Counted from the stretch's first letter, positions 53,042 to 62,870 are shown. The stretch is 64,000 nucleotides of DNA from Tolypothrix campylonemoides VB511288 (GCA_000828075.3 JXCB02000002.1:54719-118718), one strand, 5' to 3'. The notes: generated by a model from the letters alone, not told the origin. Made by a program: numbers and translations.

Positions 53042-54694
53042 ATGCTTAAAATCAAGTTAGTAGATCCTAATACACCAAACCAGCTAAAAGACGTAGACTT
53101 AAAGCCAGAAACCAAGCCGAATCATGAGTGCCTGATTGGTCGCTTTGTGAACTGCGATTTAGTTCTAGACAGTGCTGAAGTCAGCCGGATGCATGGAAAA
53201 GTTTCCATGAAAAATGGAAATTATTATTTTGCTGATTTAGGTAGCAGAGGTGGTTCCCGAATTAATGGCGAAAAGGTGCAAATCAATCAGGATTACCTGC
53301 TCAACCCAAGCGACATGATTCAAATTGGTCGGTTTGTCCTGATGATCTCACAAATTGGGTCTCAAGAAGACAAAACAGTTGTTGAAAAAAAAGGAGAACA
53401 ACTCAGCCAACGTCCGCCGAACTCTCAGGCAGTATCGCTATCTTCTCCTGTTTCTGCCAAGAAATATATGCCTCTGGCGATGGTAGAACCAACCGAGTTG
53501 CAACGCTGGGTGAAGGGAGAGTTAACAGTGATCTGCATAGGTGTGCTTGATGAAACAGAAGATGTCAAAACCTTTCGCTTTGTGGCAGATCCTCCGGTAT
53601 TGTTTACTTATAAACCAGGTCAGTTTGTCACCCTCAAACTGGAAATCAATGGCAAACAGGTTTCGCGTTCCTACACCATTTCCTCAAGCCCCTCTCGTCC
53701 CCATACTTTAGAAATCAGCATCAAACGTATTCCTCCTCCCGCTTCGCCATTAGCGGAACCAGAGGGTTTCGTCTCTCAGTGGTTGCACGACAATATCACC
53801 GTTGGCAGTAAAATAAAGCTCTCCGGACCAGTAGGGAAGTTTACTTGCTTAGCCAACCCCTTCCCAAAAATCTTGCTTTTAAGCGCAGGTATCGGTATTA
53901 CACCGATGATGTCCATGTCCCGCTGGGTGTGTGACACTGGTTCTGATTGTGATATAATATTTTTCCACAGTGCTCGGACTCCGCGTGATTTTATTTTCCG
54001 GCAGGAACTAGAACTGATGTCAGCACGACATCAGAATTTTCATCTGGCGGTTTCCACAACTCGTAGAGAACCTGGACAGACGTGGTTTGGTTTAACTGGC
54101 AGGTTGGATGCAACCATGCTCCAAGTTGTGGCACCGGATTTTCAGGAGCGTAGCGTGTATGTCTGTGGTCCACACAGTTTTATGGACAACCTCAAAGCAA
54201 TGCTGCAAGCTCTTGGTTATCCAATGCAAAACTACCATGAGGAAAGCTTTGGATCTGTGCGTAACACTTCCAAATCTAGCATTTCGATGCACAAGGAGAC
54301 TATTGTGGAGAGTTCGAGCTATATTGTCAACCGTGATATTGAGTATAACTCAAAACAAAATTTTATACATTTGCCACGAGAAACTGTTTCTGACTCAAGT
54401 GTAAGTGATGCTTCAAGATATCCTACCAGCCAATGTTCTGTTCTTTTCTCTAGGTCGGGAATAGAAGTCAGCAGTGATGGGGAAGAATCAATTCTCAATT
54501 TGGCTGAACAGCAGGGATTGAAAATTCGCAATAGTTGCCGTTCTGGAGTGTGTGGTAGCTGCAAGAAGTTGAAGTTACACGGACAAGTCGATTTAGAAGG
54601 CGAACCTGAAGGCTTGGAAGAAAGTGAACGTCAGGAAGGCTACATTCTGACTTGCATCTCTTACCCTATTGGACGAGTTGTCATTGATGCATAA
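53042..54694 (+). CDS. FHA domain - flavin reductase - 2Fe-2S ferredoxin fusion protein
   Basis: This 550-aa protein begins with an FHA domain at about 1-100 (LIGRFVNCDLVL, VSRMHGKVSM, DLGSRGGSRINGEKV). After a linker comes an FNR-type reductase: FAD-binding KQVSRSYTISSSPSR (about 212-226) and NAD(P)-binding LLLSAGIGITPMMSMSRW (about 278-295) and YVCGPHSFMDNLKAML. The C-terminus is a plant-type [2Fe-2S] ferredoxin (CRSGVCGSCKKLKL...ILTCIS, C-x4-C-x2-C...C, about 498-540). Reductase-ferredoxin fusions of this type move electrons from NAD(P)H to oxygenases or hybrid-cluster proteins; the FHA domain is unusual. Soluble. The membrane FHA protein upstream is the likely acceptor (inference). Confidence 0.87.
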   Translation: MLKIKLVDPNTPNQLKDVDLKPETKPNHECLIGRFVNCDLVLDSAEVSRMHGKVSMKNGNYYFADLGSRGGSRINGEKVQINQDYLLNPSDMIQIGRFVLMISQIGSQEDKTVVEKKGEQLSQRPPNSQAVSLSSPVSAKKYMPLAMVEPTELQRWVKGELTVICIGVLDETEDVKTFRFVADPPVLFTYKPGQFVTLKLEINGKQVSRSYTISSSPSRPHTLEISIKRIPPPASPLAEPEGFVSQWLHDNITVGSKIKLSGPVGKFTCLANPFPKILLLSAGIGITPMMSMSRWVCDTGSDCDIIFFHSARTPRDFIFRQELELMSARHQNFHLAVSTTRREPGQTWFGLTGRLDATMLQVVAPDFQERSVYVCGPHSFMDNLKAMLQALGYPMQNYHEESFGSVRNTSKSSISMHKETIVESSSYIVNRDIEYNSKQNFIHLPRETVSDSSVSDASRYPTSQCSVLFSRSGIEVSSDGEESILNLAEQQGLKIRNSCRSGVCGSCKKLKLHGQVDLEGEPEGLEESERQEGYILTCISYPIGRVVIDA

Positions 54695-54868
54695 TGATAT
54701 GGAAGAATGGAAACACGCAAACCCTAGAAAAGGAAAGCTCCGAATTGCTATGATCCTTTGGGCGATGCTCCCTTTGAGAACTGCCTGCTTGCGAATCGCA
54801 CTTTTGTTGGAAATTTTTTACAATCAGAAAAATATAATAATTTTTTTATATTAAATTGATAATTGCTT

Positions 54869-56989
54869 ATGCTTGCTAGTTTAAGAAATTTACTGACACA
54901 GCCTGCGGTTTTTGCTAGCGCAATTGTAGGTGTATTGCTGGTTACGGCTCAACAGTTGGGAATACTAGAGCACCCAGAATTAATAGTTTTTGACCAAATG
55001 ATGCAAAGGCGTGCAGATGTGAATCCAGATCCTCGCCTTCTGATTGTGGCGTTTACTGAAAATGATATCCAAAAATTAAAACAGTCATCGCCCAATGGCG
55101 ATGTTTTGAGTACAGTCTTGAGCAAGCTAGAGCAATATCAAGCAAAAGTTATCGGTTTAGACTTTTTTCGTGATGTACCAGTAGAGCCAGGTCACGAAAA
55201 GCTCCTCACATACCTTAAACAAAGTTCGCGAGTTGTGAGTATTTGTAAACTTGGTGGTGAGAGGGGGGAGCCTGCTGTACCACCTCCACAAGGTGTAGGA
55301 CCCGAAGGCGTAGGATTCGCCGATCTGTTGGAAGATCGAGATGGGGTGATTCGCCGCTATCTACTCATTGTTTCCCCTGATGATCAGTCAAAGTGTGCAA
55401 CTGCTGCTTCCCTTGGGTTTCAACTGGCTCTCAACTACCTAAGGATTGAACCAAAATTCATCGACAAGGGAATGCAACTGGGTAATACTGTATTTCAACC
55501 TCTAGAACCTCATTCAGGAGGCTACCGGAATATAGATACCCGAGGTTTTCAAATATTACTCAACTACCGTTCTAAGAAAAGCATTGCTGAACAAGTCAGC
55601 ATAACAGATGTGCTGGAGAATCGCATCAATCCTAGTTTGGTAAAAAACCGTATTGTCTTGATTGGCACAACTGCACCTAGTTCCCAAGACATTCGCGTCA
55701 CACCTTATAGCGGTGGTCTGCAGGATAATTCCGGCAAAATGCCTGGAGTTATCATCCATGCTCAGGTAGTCAGTCAAATTCTCGATGCCGTTTCAAACCA
55801 ACGACGGCTTTTTTGGTTTTTTCCTGAATGGGGACAAATTCTCTGGATCTGGAGCTGGACTTTGGCGGGTGGAGTTGTGGCGTGGCGCATTCAACATCCA
55901 CTCGTTTTGGGGCTAGCAACGATCGCTTGCGTAGGGATACTGATTTTAAGCTGTTTTGCTATCTTGACTCAGGCAGGGTGGGTACCAGTAGTCTCTCCAA
56001 TTTTAGGGTTTCTTGTGGCGGGAACAGGCGTTGTTGCTTACACGGCATTCCAGAACAAGCAACACAAAGAAAAAGTTGCCCTGCAGATTCAAGAGCAAAA
56101 GGAAACCATCTCGCTATTGCAAGCGCTGCTGCGGGATGGTGGAAGTTATGGAACGCAGACACAAGCGGAAATGGGCGATGGTTTGCAACTACAAGCAATA
56201 CTGAATAAGCGTTATAAAATCGTTGAATTACTGGGTTGTGGGGGATTTAGTTATACCTATCTGGCTGAAGATACTCATCGCCCTGGAAATCCTCAATGTG
56301 TGGTCAAGTACTTGCAACCTGCTCGTAAAGATGAGGTCTTTTTAGATGTCGCAAGACGTCTTTTTAAAAGTGAAGCAGAAATTTTAGAAGTTTTAGGTCA
56401 ACACGAGCAGATTCCACAATTAATGGCTTATTTTGAAGAGCATAGCCAATTTTACCTTGTACAAGAGTATATCCAAGGGCATTCCTTACATGAAGAACTG
56501 GTGCCCAGTAAGCGCTTTTCTGATGCTGAAGTGGTGGATTTCCTGAATGATGTTTTGCAGATATTAGAGTTTGTTCATAGTCACGGTGTCATCCATCGAG
56601 ATATAAAACCTAGCAACTTGATGCGCCGAGAAAAAGATGAACGAATTGTGCTGATTGACTTTGGTGCTGTCAAACAAATTCAGCCTCAGCACCCAACAGA
56701 AAACCCTACAGTCGCAGTGGGTACTGTAGGGTATGCACCTCCTGAGCAATTTATGGGACAGCCAAGGCTAAATAGCGATATTTATGCTTTAGGAATGATT
56801 GCTATCCAAGCTTTAACTGGGACACCTGCTAAATACCTGGAACGAGACTCTACCACAGAACTTGTTTGGCGACATTTTGCAGAAACTACGCAAGAATTAG
56901 CTGCGGTTTTAGACAAAATGGTGTGCTTTGACTTCCAAAGGCGATACCAATCAGCAAAAGAAGTTTTATATGCTCTGCAAAATTTATAA
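54869..56989 (+). CDS. CHASE2-domain receptor Ser/Thr protein kinase
   Basis: This 706-aa protein starts at ATG 54869; a TTG two codons upstream was not chosen. An N-terminal membrane segment precedes an extracytoplasmic CHASE2 sensor (about 30-310; [51 protein letters not shown]). Two or three membrane segments follow (about 318-395), then a short coiled coil. The kinase domain (about 443-700) has [20 protein letters not shown] (Lys), [20 protein letters not shown] and GYAPPEQF, all catalytic residues present. It is the only kinase in the cluster and a candidate writer for the two FHA proteins upstream. The stop is followed by a GGGATTG array. Confidence 0.92.
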   Translation: MLASLRNLLTQPAVFASAIVGVLLVTAQQLGILEHPELIVFDQMMQRRADVNPDPRLLIVAFTENDIQKLKQSSPNGDVLSTVLSKLEQYQAKVIGLDFFRDVPVEPGHEKLLTYLKQSSRVVSICKLGGERGEPAVPPPQGVGPEGVGFADLLEDRDGVIRRYLLIVSPDDQSKCATAASLGFQLALNYLRIEPKFIDKGMQLGNTVFQPLEPHSGGYRNIDTRGFQILLNYRSKKSIAEQVSITDVLENRINPSLVKNRIVLIGTTAPSSQDIRVTPYSGGLQDNSGKMPGVIIHAQVVSQILDAVSNQRRLFWFFPEWGQILWIWSWTLAGGVVAWRIQHPLVLGLATIACVGILILSCFAILTQAGWVPVVSPILGFLVAGTGVVAYTAFQNKQHKEKVALQIQEQKETISLLQALLRDGGSYGTQTQAEMGDGLQLQAILNKRYKIVELLGCGGFSYTYLAEDTHRPGNPQCVVKYLQPARKDEVFLDVARRLFKSEAEILEVLGQHEQIPQLMAYFEEHSQFYLVQEYIQGHSLHEELVPSKRFSDAEVVDFLNDVLQILEFVHSHGVIHRDIKPSNLMRREKDERIVLIDFGAVKQIQPQHPTENPTVAVGTVGYAPPEQFMGQPRLNSDIYALGMIAIQALTGTPAKYLERDSTTELVWRHFAETTQELAAVLDKMVCFDFQRRYQSAKEVLYALQNL

Positions 56990-56992
56990 CCG

Positions 56993-57082
56993 GATTGGAG
57001 ATTGGGGATTGGAGATTGGGGATTGGGGATTGGGGACTGGGGAGTGGGGACTGGGGATTGGGGATTGGGGACTGGGGAGTGG
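56993..57082 (+). repeat. GGGGATTGGGGA heptamer array
   Basis: About twelve GGGGATT/GGGGACT heptamers begin 4 bases after the kinase stop; G-rich on the plus strand. Confidence 0.9.
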
Positions 57083-57144
57083 AAAATTGCTACCAAAATC
57101 AGGCTATGGCTCGAAAGTTCCATAATTTTTTCGCTCTTATAGCT

Positions 57145-57436
57145 GCAATTACCCCCTGCCCCTCTGGGATGCCTTGGAGAGCAGGGCTGTTTCATTCGTT
57201 AAGAGAGAGGATTTGTCAATATCGAAGCGCGATGATTTTTGGGACATAAGTTATGGAAAACCTATATTTTGACCCAGAAAATTTAATTTTTATCCAGGAA
57301 ATAAGGAGCGATACGCCTTCAGGCGTCTGCCCTTCGGGCAATCGCACTTCATTAACCCTTGACATTATGAGCCTTTGAGGGAATGAAACAGCCCTGCCTT
57401 GGAGAGGGGTGTCCGGAGGGCGGGGTGAGGTAATTG
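57145..57436. mobile_element. Palindromic element interrupted by another insertion
   Basis: Ends CAATTACCCCCTGCCC and GGGCGGGGTGAGGTAATTG are inverted repeats (CAATTACC/GGTAATTG perfect). Removing the inner 217-bp element and one copy of its 8-bp target duplication restores a continuous hairpin-like sequence around GATGCCTTGGAGAGGGG. Confidence 0.6.
57181..57397. mobile_element. 217-bp MITE with 17-bp perfect inverted ends and 8-bp target duplication
   Basis: Ends are GCAGGGCTGTTTCATTC and its exact complement GAATGAAACAGCCCTGC. Direct repeats CTTGGAGA flank it (57173-57180 and 57398-57405). No coding capacity. This is a clean signature of a transposase-mobilised non-autonomous element inserted into another repeat; the parent insertion sequence is not in the window. 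Confidence 0.85.
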
Positions 57437-57453
57437 AGCCGCAAATTAGTATT

Positions 57454-57646
57454 ATATCATATTCGGCTAATTAGTTATGATTCCCACGTTGACTGCATCC
57501 CACACGCCAGTCGCCTAGGTCGGGAAACCCTCCTGCAGCGCTGGCTCCCCTTTATCCCCTCCCCGCAAGCGAGGAGGGGAGCCTAAGCGCAGCTTTGGCG
57601 GGGTGGGGTTCTTTACAAATGATAAGTAATCAACCGAACCTGATAT
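57454..57646. mobile_element. CGGCTAATTAGTTATGAT inverted-repeat element, copy 2
   Basis: Left end ATATCATATTCGGCTAATTA and right end GTAATCAACCGAACCTGATAT are inverted repeats (22 of 28 positions). It is related to 32035-32180. It carries an embedded copy of the GTCGCCTAGGTCGGGAAACC repeat at about 57505-57550. Confidence 0.7.
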
Positions 57647-57648
57647 TA

Positions 57649-57685
57649 ACCCAATCCCCAATCCCCAATCCCCAATCCCCAATCC
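57649..57685 (-). repeat. CCCCAATC array (GGGGATT on the minus strand)
   Basis: Five heptamers directly after the CHAT gene stop, inverted relative to the 56993-57082 array. Confidence 0.9.
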
Positions 57686-57688
57686 CCT

Positions 57689-60472
57689 TTACAGCCAGTT
57701 GCCTACCAAAACATAGGGTGCCCAATAATACGGATGCTCGTACAAAGGATTCTTCAACAAGGACAGTTGAGCATCCTTTAAGGCTTGTGCTTTAGTCATA
57801 TTGGGTCTGTTTAACTGTTTGTAAAACTCACCCATGATGTCAGCAGTTGCTTGATCGTCTACAACCCAAAGCGACGCCAATGTACTACGCGCCCCAGCTT
57901 GGATAGCGACTCCAGCAATTCCCAATGCGGCTCGGTTGTCTCCTGCAGCCGTTGAGCAAGCACTCAGAACAAGTAGCTCAATTGCACCCCGTTGGTTGGT
58001 TGCTCTAGTTTTGAGTAAGTCACTCAACTCGTTGACCTTAACGCGACCATCAAAAGTCAAAATGAAGGTATCTTCTGCGTTAGAACTAAATTGACCATGA
58101 GTTGCTAGGTGAACCACCGGTGCATTCAACGACTTAACAGCCTCTTTAATAGCATCGCTGGTAAAGTCCTCATTAAGCAGCACGTCACTCTGGCGAACTG
58201 TTGATTTGATTTCCTTAAGTTCATCTTCGACAGCAGGTAGTGCCGGAAAGTTTTGGCTAGGTTCGCTGAGTCCACCCGCAAGAGTTCGCCGTTCAGTGCG
58301 TGCTAAAGGTTGGGGGTTGAATAGCTCTAAGCCTGGTGTCAGAGCAATGTTATATTTCTGGACAAGATAGCTCTTTCCATCATACAACGCCGCCATAGGG
58401 ATGCTTCGCATTGGACCATCCAAGACAAACACCAAGTTTTTGATTTGGCGTTTTTCCAATTCAGGTTCAATTGGTTTAATTATCCAATCATAAACTTCTT
58501 GGGATGGAGCCTGAAATTCTGGAGTCTGGCGGGTTTCTAATTTTTCCCGCAGTTCCTCAAGCTTTTGTTCAACTTCGTTTTGGGGTAGAGTCGTTTTGTA
58601 GTGACGTAAGTCCTGATTCTGATTCTGTTTCTGCTTGGTTGAGGAGGAAGGTAGCGAGACGATGACCTCGACGCGATCCGGCAAAATTACTGGATAAATG
58701 ACTGCTGCTGTAGGATCAATTTGGTCAATCTGGACGGGTTTTGTGTCTACACAAGCTCTGCGGAAGAAGTTGTCTAATTCTGCTACCTTAAGTGATTCTA
58801 TGACCTTTCTAGCTGTGTCAAGGTCATCTTGGCTGGGTTGCTTGTTTCCTGACTGCAACAACAAACTCACCAGTTCGCGATAGATTGGCTCAACTTCTTC
58901 TTGAAAAGAATATTGCACCTCGCGCATAGCAACTAAATCGCCGCGTATAGACTTGAGATTACTCACAGCTCTGGTGTATGCTGCTTTTGCTCCTGTCTGA
59001 TCTCCTCTAGTTTTCAGAATACGACCCAACTGCCACTGCCAACGATAGGCAATATCGGGTGCTGGAACATTTTCAGCTAGTGCTGAGGCTTGCTGAGTGA
59101 GTTTTTCTGCATCATTCCATTGCTGAGTCTGCTCGTACAGTCCACCCAAAGTCCCTAAGGCATAAGCCTCAGCACGCTTATCTTCCAGGCTTTTGGCTTG
59201 CTCAACAGCTGTTGCCACTATTTGGGCGATCGCCTTCCATTCTGGAATGTTGTTTGTTGTGATATTTTCGTTTGTTGTGATATTTTCTGCCGATGTCTGT
59301 TGTTTAGGGCAATTTACATTTATTGCATTTATTGCCGTTCCTCTTGCGTCACTTTTTTGCCTGAGACAAGCCAGAGTTTGGGCATAATTAATCCTAGCAT
59401 AAACTGTCTTACGACTAGGTGGTAAGCTGTCAAGCTGAGATTGAATTTGAGGCAATAAAGTTTGCTGCAAATTTTGGTAAGACTTTTGCGCTACTTGTTT
59501 TGGCTGTTGTTGTGGCTCTTGTAGAGATAACCGCAGTTGATTGATTTGCGCTACCAGCCGAGTTGTCGGCGAAGCAGAAGACGCAGCAGCTTGTCCGTAA
59601 TACTGCATTGCTGCATCAATCCTTTGCAACGCTTGGGCTGTGTTCCCTAAACTCAAGTAAATTTGTGATACGAGTTCCCCAGAGTTTAATTTAGAAGCGA
59701 CTGCCAAACTTTGCTCTAAGGCTTGTTGGGAACCAAAGTTTTCTATTTGCTGTGGCTGTGGTTGTTTCTGTTTCTGTGACTGTGATTGTGTCTGATCTAA
59801 AACTCCTACGACTCGTAGAGAATTACCCAAGCTCAACAGTCCATTTGCCTTAAGCAGAGAGTCGGGTTGCGCCTGCAGCCGTTTATTTATGTCTGTTAAA
59901 CTTAGGCGAGCGCGACGGTAAAGCCCCAACGCTTGCAGTGCCTGAACCTGGTTAATTCTGCTACCAATCTCGCCTTCTGAATCACGGTTTTTAGCGTAGA
60001 GGGCGCTTGCTTCCTCCCAACTAGCAAGAGCTTTTTCAGATTTCCCTTCGGCTAGCTGAATCTGACCTAGGTTATTAAGTGTCTGGGCGCGAACTTTTAT
60101 GTATTCTTTAGAATTTACCCGATTTTTTTGTAACAGATCCAAACTCTCTGCTATGGCTGTGCTTGCTTGGGGTAACTGTCCAAGCTGCTGATATGCCAAT
60201 GCGACATAGTTCAATGCTAAGGCTTGATTCAGGAAATCGCTTTGAGTTTGAAATGTTTTAGCCGCTTGTTGTAAAATCTGCACAGATCTTGAAAATTGTT
60301 CTGTCTGGTAGAGTTGCAAGCCTTGCTGCAACAGTTGTCTACCATCCCTTTGCTGTACTATTTGGGTCGGCTGACTTTGTTGATGCGGATAATTGCCGCG
60401 ATCAGCTGCCACAAGTGGGCTTGTAGCAACTGCAATTTGGGCAATTGCAGCTAGAAAAATAAGTCTAGACAT
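57689..60472 (-). CDS. Exported TPR-CHAT caspase-like protease
   Basis: This 927-aa protein has a signal peptide (LIFLAAIAQIAVATSPLVAA), TPR-like repeats from about 45 to 540 (for example LALNYVALAYQQLGQLPQAST, AYALGTLGGLYEQTQQWNDAE) and a C-terminal CHAT domain (about 640-927). The catalytic dyad is intact: His in VVHLATHGQFSS and Cys in LVLSACSTAAGD. CHAT proteins are caspase/separase-fold peptidases. An exported one next to a TpsB/TpsA pair suggests processing of surface or periplasmic proteins, but its substrate is unknown. It is 132 bp from the TpsB gene on the same strand. Two long Gln/Asn-rich insertions (SQSQKQKQPQPQQ, ENITTNENITTNN) look like simple-sequence expansion. Confidence 0.93.
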   Translation of the reverse strand: MSRLIFLAAIAQIAVATSPLVAADRGNYPHQQSQPTQIVQQRDGRQLLQQGLQLYQTEQFSRSVQILQQAAKTFQTQSDFLNQALALNYVALAYQQLGQLPQASTAIAESLDLLQKNRVNSKEYIKVRAQTLNNLGQIQLAEGKSEKALASWEEASALYAKNRDSEGEIGSRINQVQALQALGLYRRARLSLTDINKRLQAQPDSLLKANGLLSLGNSLRVVGVLDQTQSQSQKQKQPQPQQIENFGSQQALEQSLAVASKLNSGELVSQIYLSLGNTAQALQRIDAAMQYYGQAAASSASPTTRLVAQINQLRLSLQEPQQQPKQVAQKSYQNLQQTLLPQIQSQLDSLPPSRKTVYARINYAQTLACLRQKSDARGTAINAINVNCPKQQTSAENITTNENITTNNIPEWKAIAQIVATAVEQAKSLEDKRAEAYALGTLGGLYEQTQQWNDAEKLTQQASALAENVPAPDIAYRWQWQLGRILKTRGDQTGAKAAYTRAVSNLKSIRGDLVAMREVQYSFQEEVEPIYRELVSLLLQSGNKQPSQDDLDTARKVIESLKVAELDNFFRRACVDTKPVQIDQIDPTAAVIYPVILPDRVEVIVSLPSSSTKQKQNQNQDLRHYKTTLPQNEVEQKLEELREKLETRQTPEFQAPSQEVYDWIIKPIEPELEKRQIKNLVFVLDGPMRSIPMAALYDGKSYLVQKYNIALTPGLELFNPQPLARTERRTLAGGLSEPSQNFPALPAVEDELKEIKSTVRQSDVLLNEDFTSDAIKEAVKSLNAPVVHLATHGQFSSNAEDTFILTFDGRVKVNELSDLLKTRATNQRGAIELLVLSACSTAAGDNRAALGIAGVAIQAGARSTLASLWVVDDQATADIMGEFYKQLNRPNMTKAQALKDAQLSLLKNPLYEHPYYWAPYVLVGNWL

Positions 60473-60604
60473 AAGCTATTAAACATTTGATTTTTATAGT
60501 GGTGGTTATGATTCAACCAGTACCAGCCGCGTCGTGGGTAGTAAATAGCAAAAAGAACCTTAATACTCGCTTCGCTCTCCACCCATTTACTTAACTGATA
60601 ACTG

Positions 60605-62425
60605 TTAAAAAGATTGAGTATAAACAATGGAAAAATATAGACCCTTCTCTTGTAAAGTTTCATCATCGCGTGATCTCACATACACAAGAGGAATGCCGTA
60701 GTCAAATCTAGCACTTAAATTATTGCTTTGCCACAGTAATCCTACTCCTACAGAAGCGAGGTTGCTAACCTCTATATTGGGGTTTCCAGACCGATTCGAT
60801 GCTGTTCCATAGTCAACGAATGGAGTAATTTGTAACACACCACCTACTTGGGGAATTCGTAAAATAGGATACCTTAATTCAGCAGATGCTAAAAAAGCAT
60901 TATCTGTTAACAGCAGGTCTTGACGATAACCGCGTACCGTGCGTTGTCCTCCCAAACCAAACTGCTCTAAAGGAACTAATGCTCTGTCGGCTAATTGAGC
61001 ATCTGCACGGAGTAGCACTATGGTATCTGGAGCTAAAAGCCGCACCCACTGTGCCTGTCCTCGCCAGGAAAAAAAGCGACCATCTGGTGAGTTGTCGTTG
61101 GTGGTAGCATCGAAGACATCTAAGCCCAAGCTAAATTGCGATCGCGCCGCCAGCACTTGTTGACTACTGCGCTGAGTCCACTCTTGAAAAAACCGCAGTA
61201 TGGATAAGCGAGTTTCTCCATCATCATCAGCTCCTGGTTGGGGAAATCCCTGCCGGAAACCGATGAGCGATTCCAAAAAGCCAACGTTACTTTCCCGCCG
61301 ATTTAAACTTAGTCCGAGGGCAAATTCTTCGGTGGGGGTTTGCACAATTGGTTGACGTAGTGTAAGAGCAAAATCTTGTGAGGTTCCTTCGATATCTAAT
61401 AACTCAAAAGATTCTTCAATAACACTGCTGTTTGTATAGTTATAAGCAAATTCCAACGTTCCATTGTAGGCATTTATAGGATACGTATAGCGAGCTTCGA
61501 CATTGTTGCTACCATCAGTATTGGCGTAGCCGACACTTAAACTATCTCCCTGTCCTAGCAGGTTAGCTTGGTTCAGTTGGATTTGCCGTTGAAAGCTGCC
61601 AATACTAGGGTTACGATTGTTGTCTAAGCTAATTTGGGCAGAAAATGTTTTTGCCTCCGTCACAGTGACATCTAGCACGTTACCACCAGGCGTTGAGCCA
61701 GCTGCAAGTTCCGCAGAGATATTTTGAATTAATGGATTGAGTTGAAGCAGTCGCAGTGCTTCTAGCAATCTATTCAAGTTCAGGGGTTTGCCAGTGGCGA
61801 TCTGCAAACGGCTGCGAACATAATTAGGGTTCAACCGCTTCAAACCTCTAACCTGGATATTTTCCAAGCGACCTTCCACAACCTGAATTTTGACAACACT
61901 TCCTTTAATGTTGTAGGTTTGCTCTGCTGGAAGGAAAGCGGCAGAGGTGACGTAACCTTTGTCGCCGTAAAGTCTGGTTATAGCTTCAGAAGCTTGGAGC
62001 AATTCAGCAAAGGTAATCGGTCTGTTGATGAATTGTTTGGTTGCCTCAGCTAGTTGTTCAGGGCTGAATACAGTGCTGCCAACCACTTCAAAACGCTCAA
62101 CTTCGATAGTTCCAGGAAAGGCATTCGGAACTGCTTCGGGAGTAGGAGGAGTTTGGGGAGGAGATGGAAATAAGTTTTCTGGAGGTGGAAGGACTGGAGG
62201 TGTTTCCGGTACAATTGGAGGATTTTCTCGTTCTGGTCGCCGGAATATATCTGATGGAGGCTGAGTTTGGACAGTTTCCAATCCTGGCTGAGGAACCTGA
62301 TTTGTATTCACCGTTTGTGCTGACAACGGCTGTTGCTGCCAGCTGCTAAATAGCATCATGGTGAGTATGAATAAGCTGGACGAATGCCAGTTGTGATAGA
62401 AACTTGGGACGCTTTTATTTAGCAT
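60605..62425 (-). CDS. TpsB outer-membrane transporter (ShlB/FhaC/HecB family)
   Basis: This 606-aa protein starts at ATG 62425 (MLNKSVPSFYHNW); a 22-codon upstream extension is less likely. After a signal peptide and a Pro-rich linker come two POTRA domains (about 105-250; IEVERFEVVGSTVFSPEQL, YVTSAAFLPAEQ, VKIQVVEGRLENIQVRG). A 16-strand-type beta-barrel follows, with the FhaC-like signature VRGYRQDLLLTDNAFLASAELRYP and a terminal aromatic residue (SIVYTQSF). It exports a TpsA partner, here the gene upstream at 62871. It lies between CHAT and TpsA, all on the minus strand. Confidence 0.93.
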   Translation of the reverse strand: MLNKSVPSFYHNWHSSSLFILTMMLFSSWQQQPLSAQTVNTNQVPQPGLETVQTQPPSDIFRRPERENPPIVPETPPVLPPPENLFPSPPQTPPTPEAVPNAFPGTIEVERFEVVGSTVFSPEQLAEATKQFINRPITFAELLQASEAITRLYGDKGYVTSAAFLPAEQTYNIKGSVVKIQVVEGRLENIQVRGLKRLNPNYVRSRLQIATGKPLNLNRLLEALRLLQLNPLIQNISAELAAGSTPGGNVLDVTVTEAKTFSAQISLDNNRNPSIGSFQRQIQLNQANLLGQGDSLSVGYANTDGSNNVEARYTYPINAYNGTLEFAYNYTNSSVIEESFELLDIEGTSQDFALTLRQPIVQTPTEEFALGLSLNRRESNVGFLESLIGFRQGFPQPGADDDGETRLSILRFFQEWTQRSSQQVLAARSQFSLGLDVFDATTNDNSPDGRFFSWRGQAQWVRLLAPDTIVLLRADAQLADRALVPLEQFGLGGQRTVRGYRQDLLLTDNAFLASAELRYPILRIPQVGGVLQITPFVDYGTASNRSGNPNIEVSNLASVGVGLLWQSNNLSARFDYGIPLVYVRSRDDETLQEKGLYFSIVYTQSF

Positions 62426-62870
62426 AACAACAAGCAGATACCGGAAAGTCACAGAGATAAACGGTTGTAGCAAAGTTAGTCGTAAGGACACATTGGCTTT
62501 CTTTAAATGCCCAATTAGTCGTTGCTACAGTTAGCGCAACATTCGGATGAGAGATGTTTTCTATCCTAAAGGGGTTTTTGAGGAAAGCCTGTTTGCGAGT
62601 GGACGCACAAAAGTGCTTAAATCTGCTACTTAATGTCAGGTCTCCCTACACTAGATCAGTACTTTTAGCTGTTGCACAAACAGCTAAAACGATATAAAGA
62701 ATGACTATACTGTATTCTAAAAGAACGCGGTTTCTTGTTAAAGAAAATATAAACGGTTTTACTCAATAGAGATGGAAATCCCTTAAAAATTAGCCCAACG
62801 GTAGTATCTTACTGCTAAAAGCAGATTTACGCAATTCTACCGTGTTAGGCAGCAGACGAAGCTGGTATTT
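62426..62870. other. 445-bp spacer between tpsA-like and tpsB-like genes
   Basis: An 11-bp perfect palindrome TTTTAGCTGTT-GCACA-AACAGCTAAAA at 62663-62689 may end tpsA transcription or bind a regulator. Small inverted motifs (CGGTAG..CTACCG) lie at 62800-62845. TpsB may therefore have its own promoter. No gene. Confidence 0.5.
62663..62689. terminator. 11-bp perfect palindrome downstream of tpsA-like gene
   Basis: TTTTAGCTGTT, loop GCACA, AACAGCTAAAA. The T/A-rich outer arms make it terminator-like in either direction. Confidence 0.5.

Larger units (their letters stand above)
56990..57688. other. 700-bp convergent spacer filled with nested repeat elements
   Basis: From left to right: GGGGATT array (56993-57082), a palindromic element (about 57145-57436) interrupted by a 217-bp insertion (57181-57397), a second inverted-repeat element (57454-57646) that itself carries a copy of the GTCGCCTAGGTCGGG repeat, and an inverted CCCCAATC array (57649-57685). 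No gene. Confidence 0.75.

Noticed and set aside
54700..54854. Small frame between the FHA-reductase and CHASE2 kinase genes
   Set aside because: It starts inside or directly after the upstream stop, has an ordinary A/T-rich end, and shows no recognisable or conserved-looking feature.
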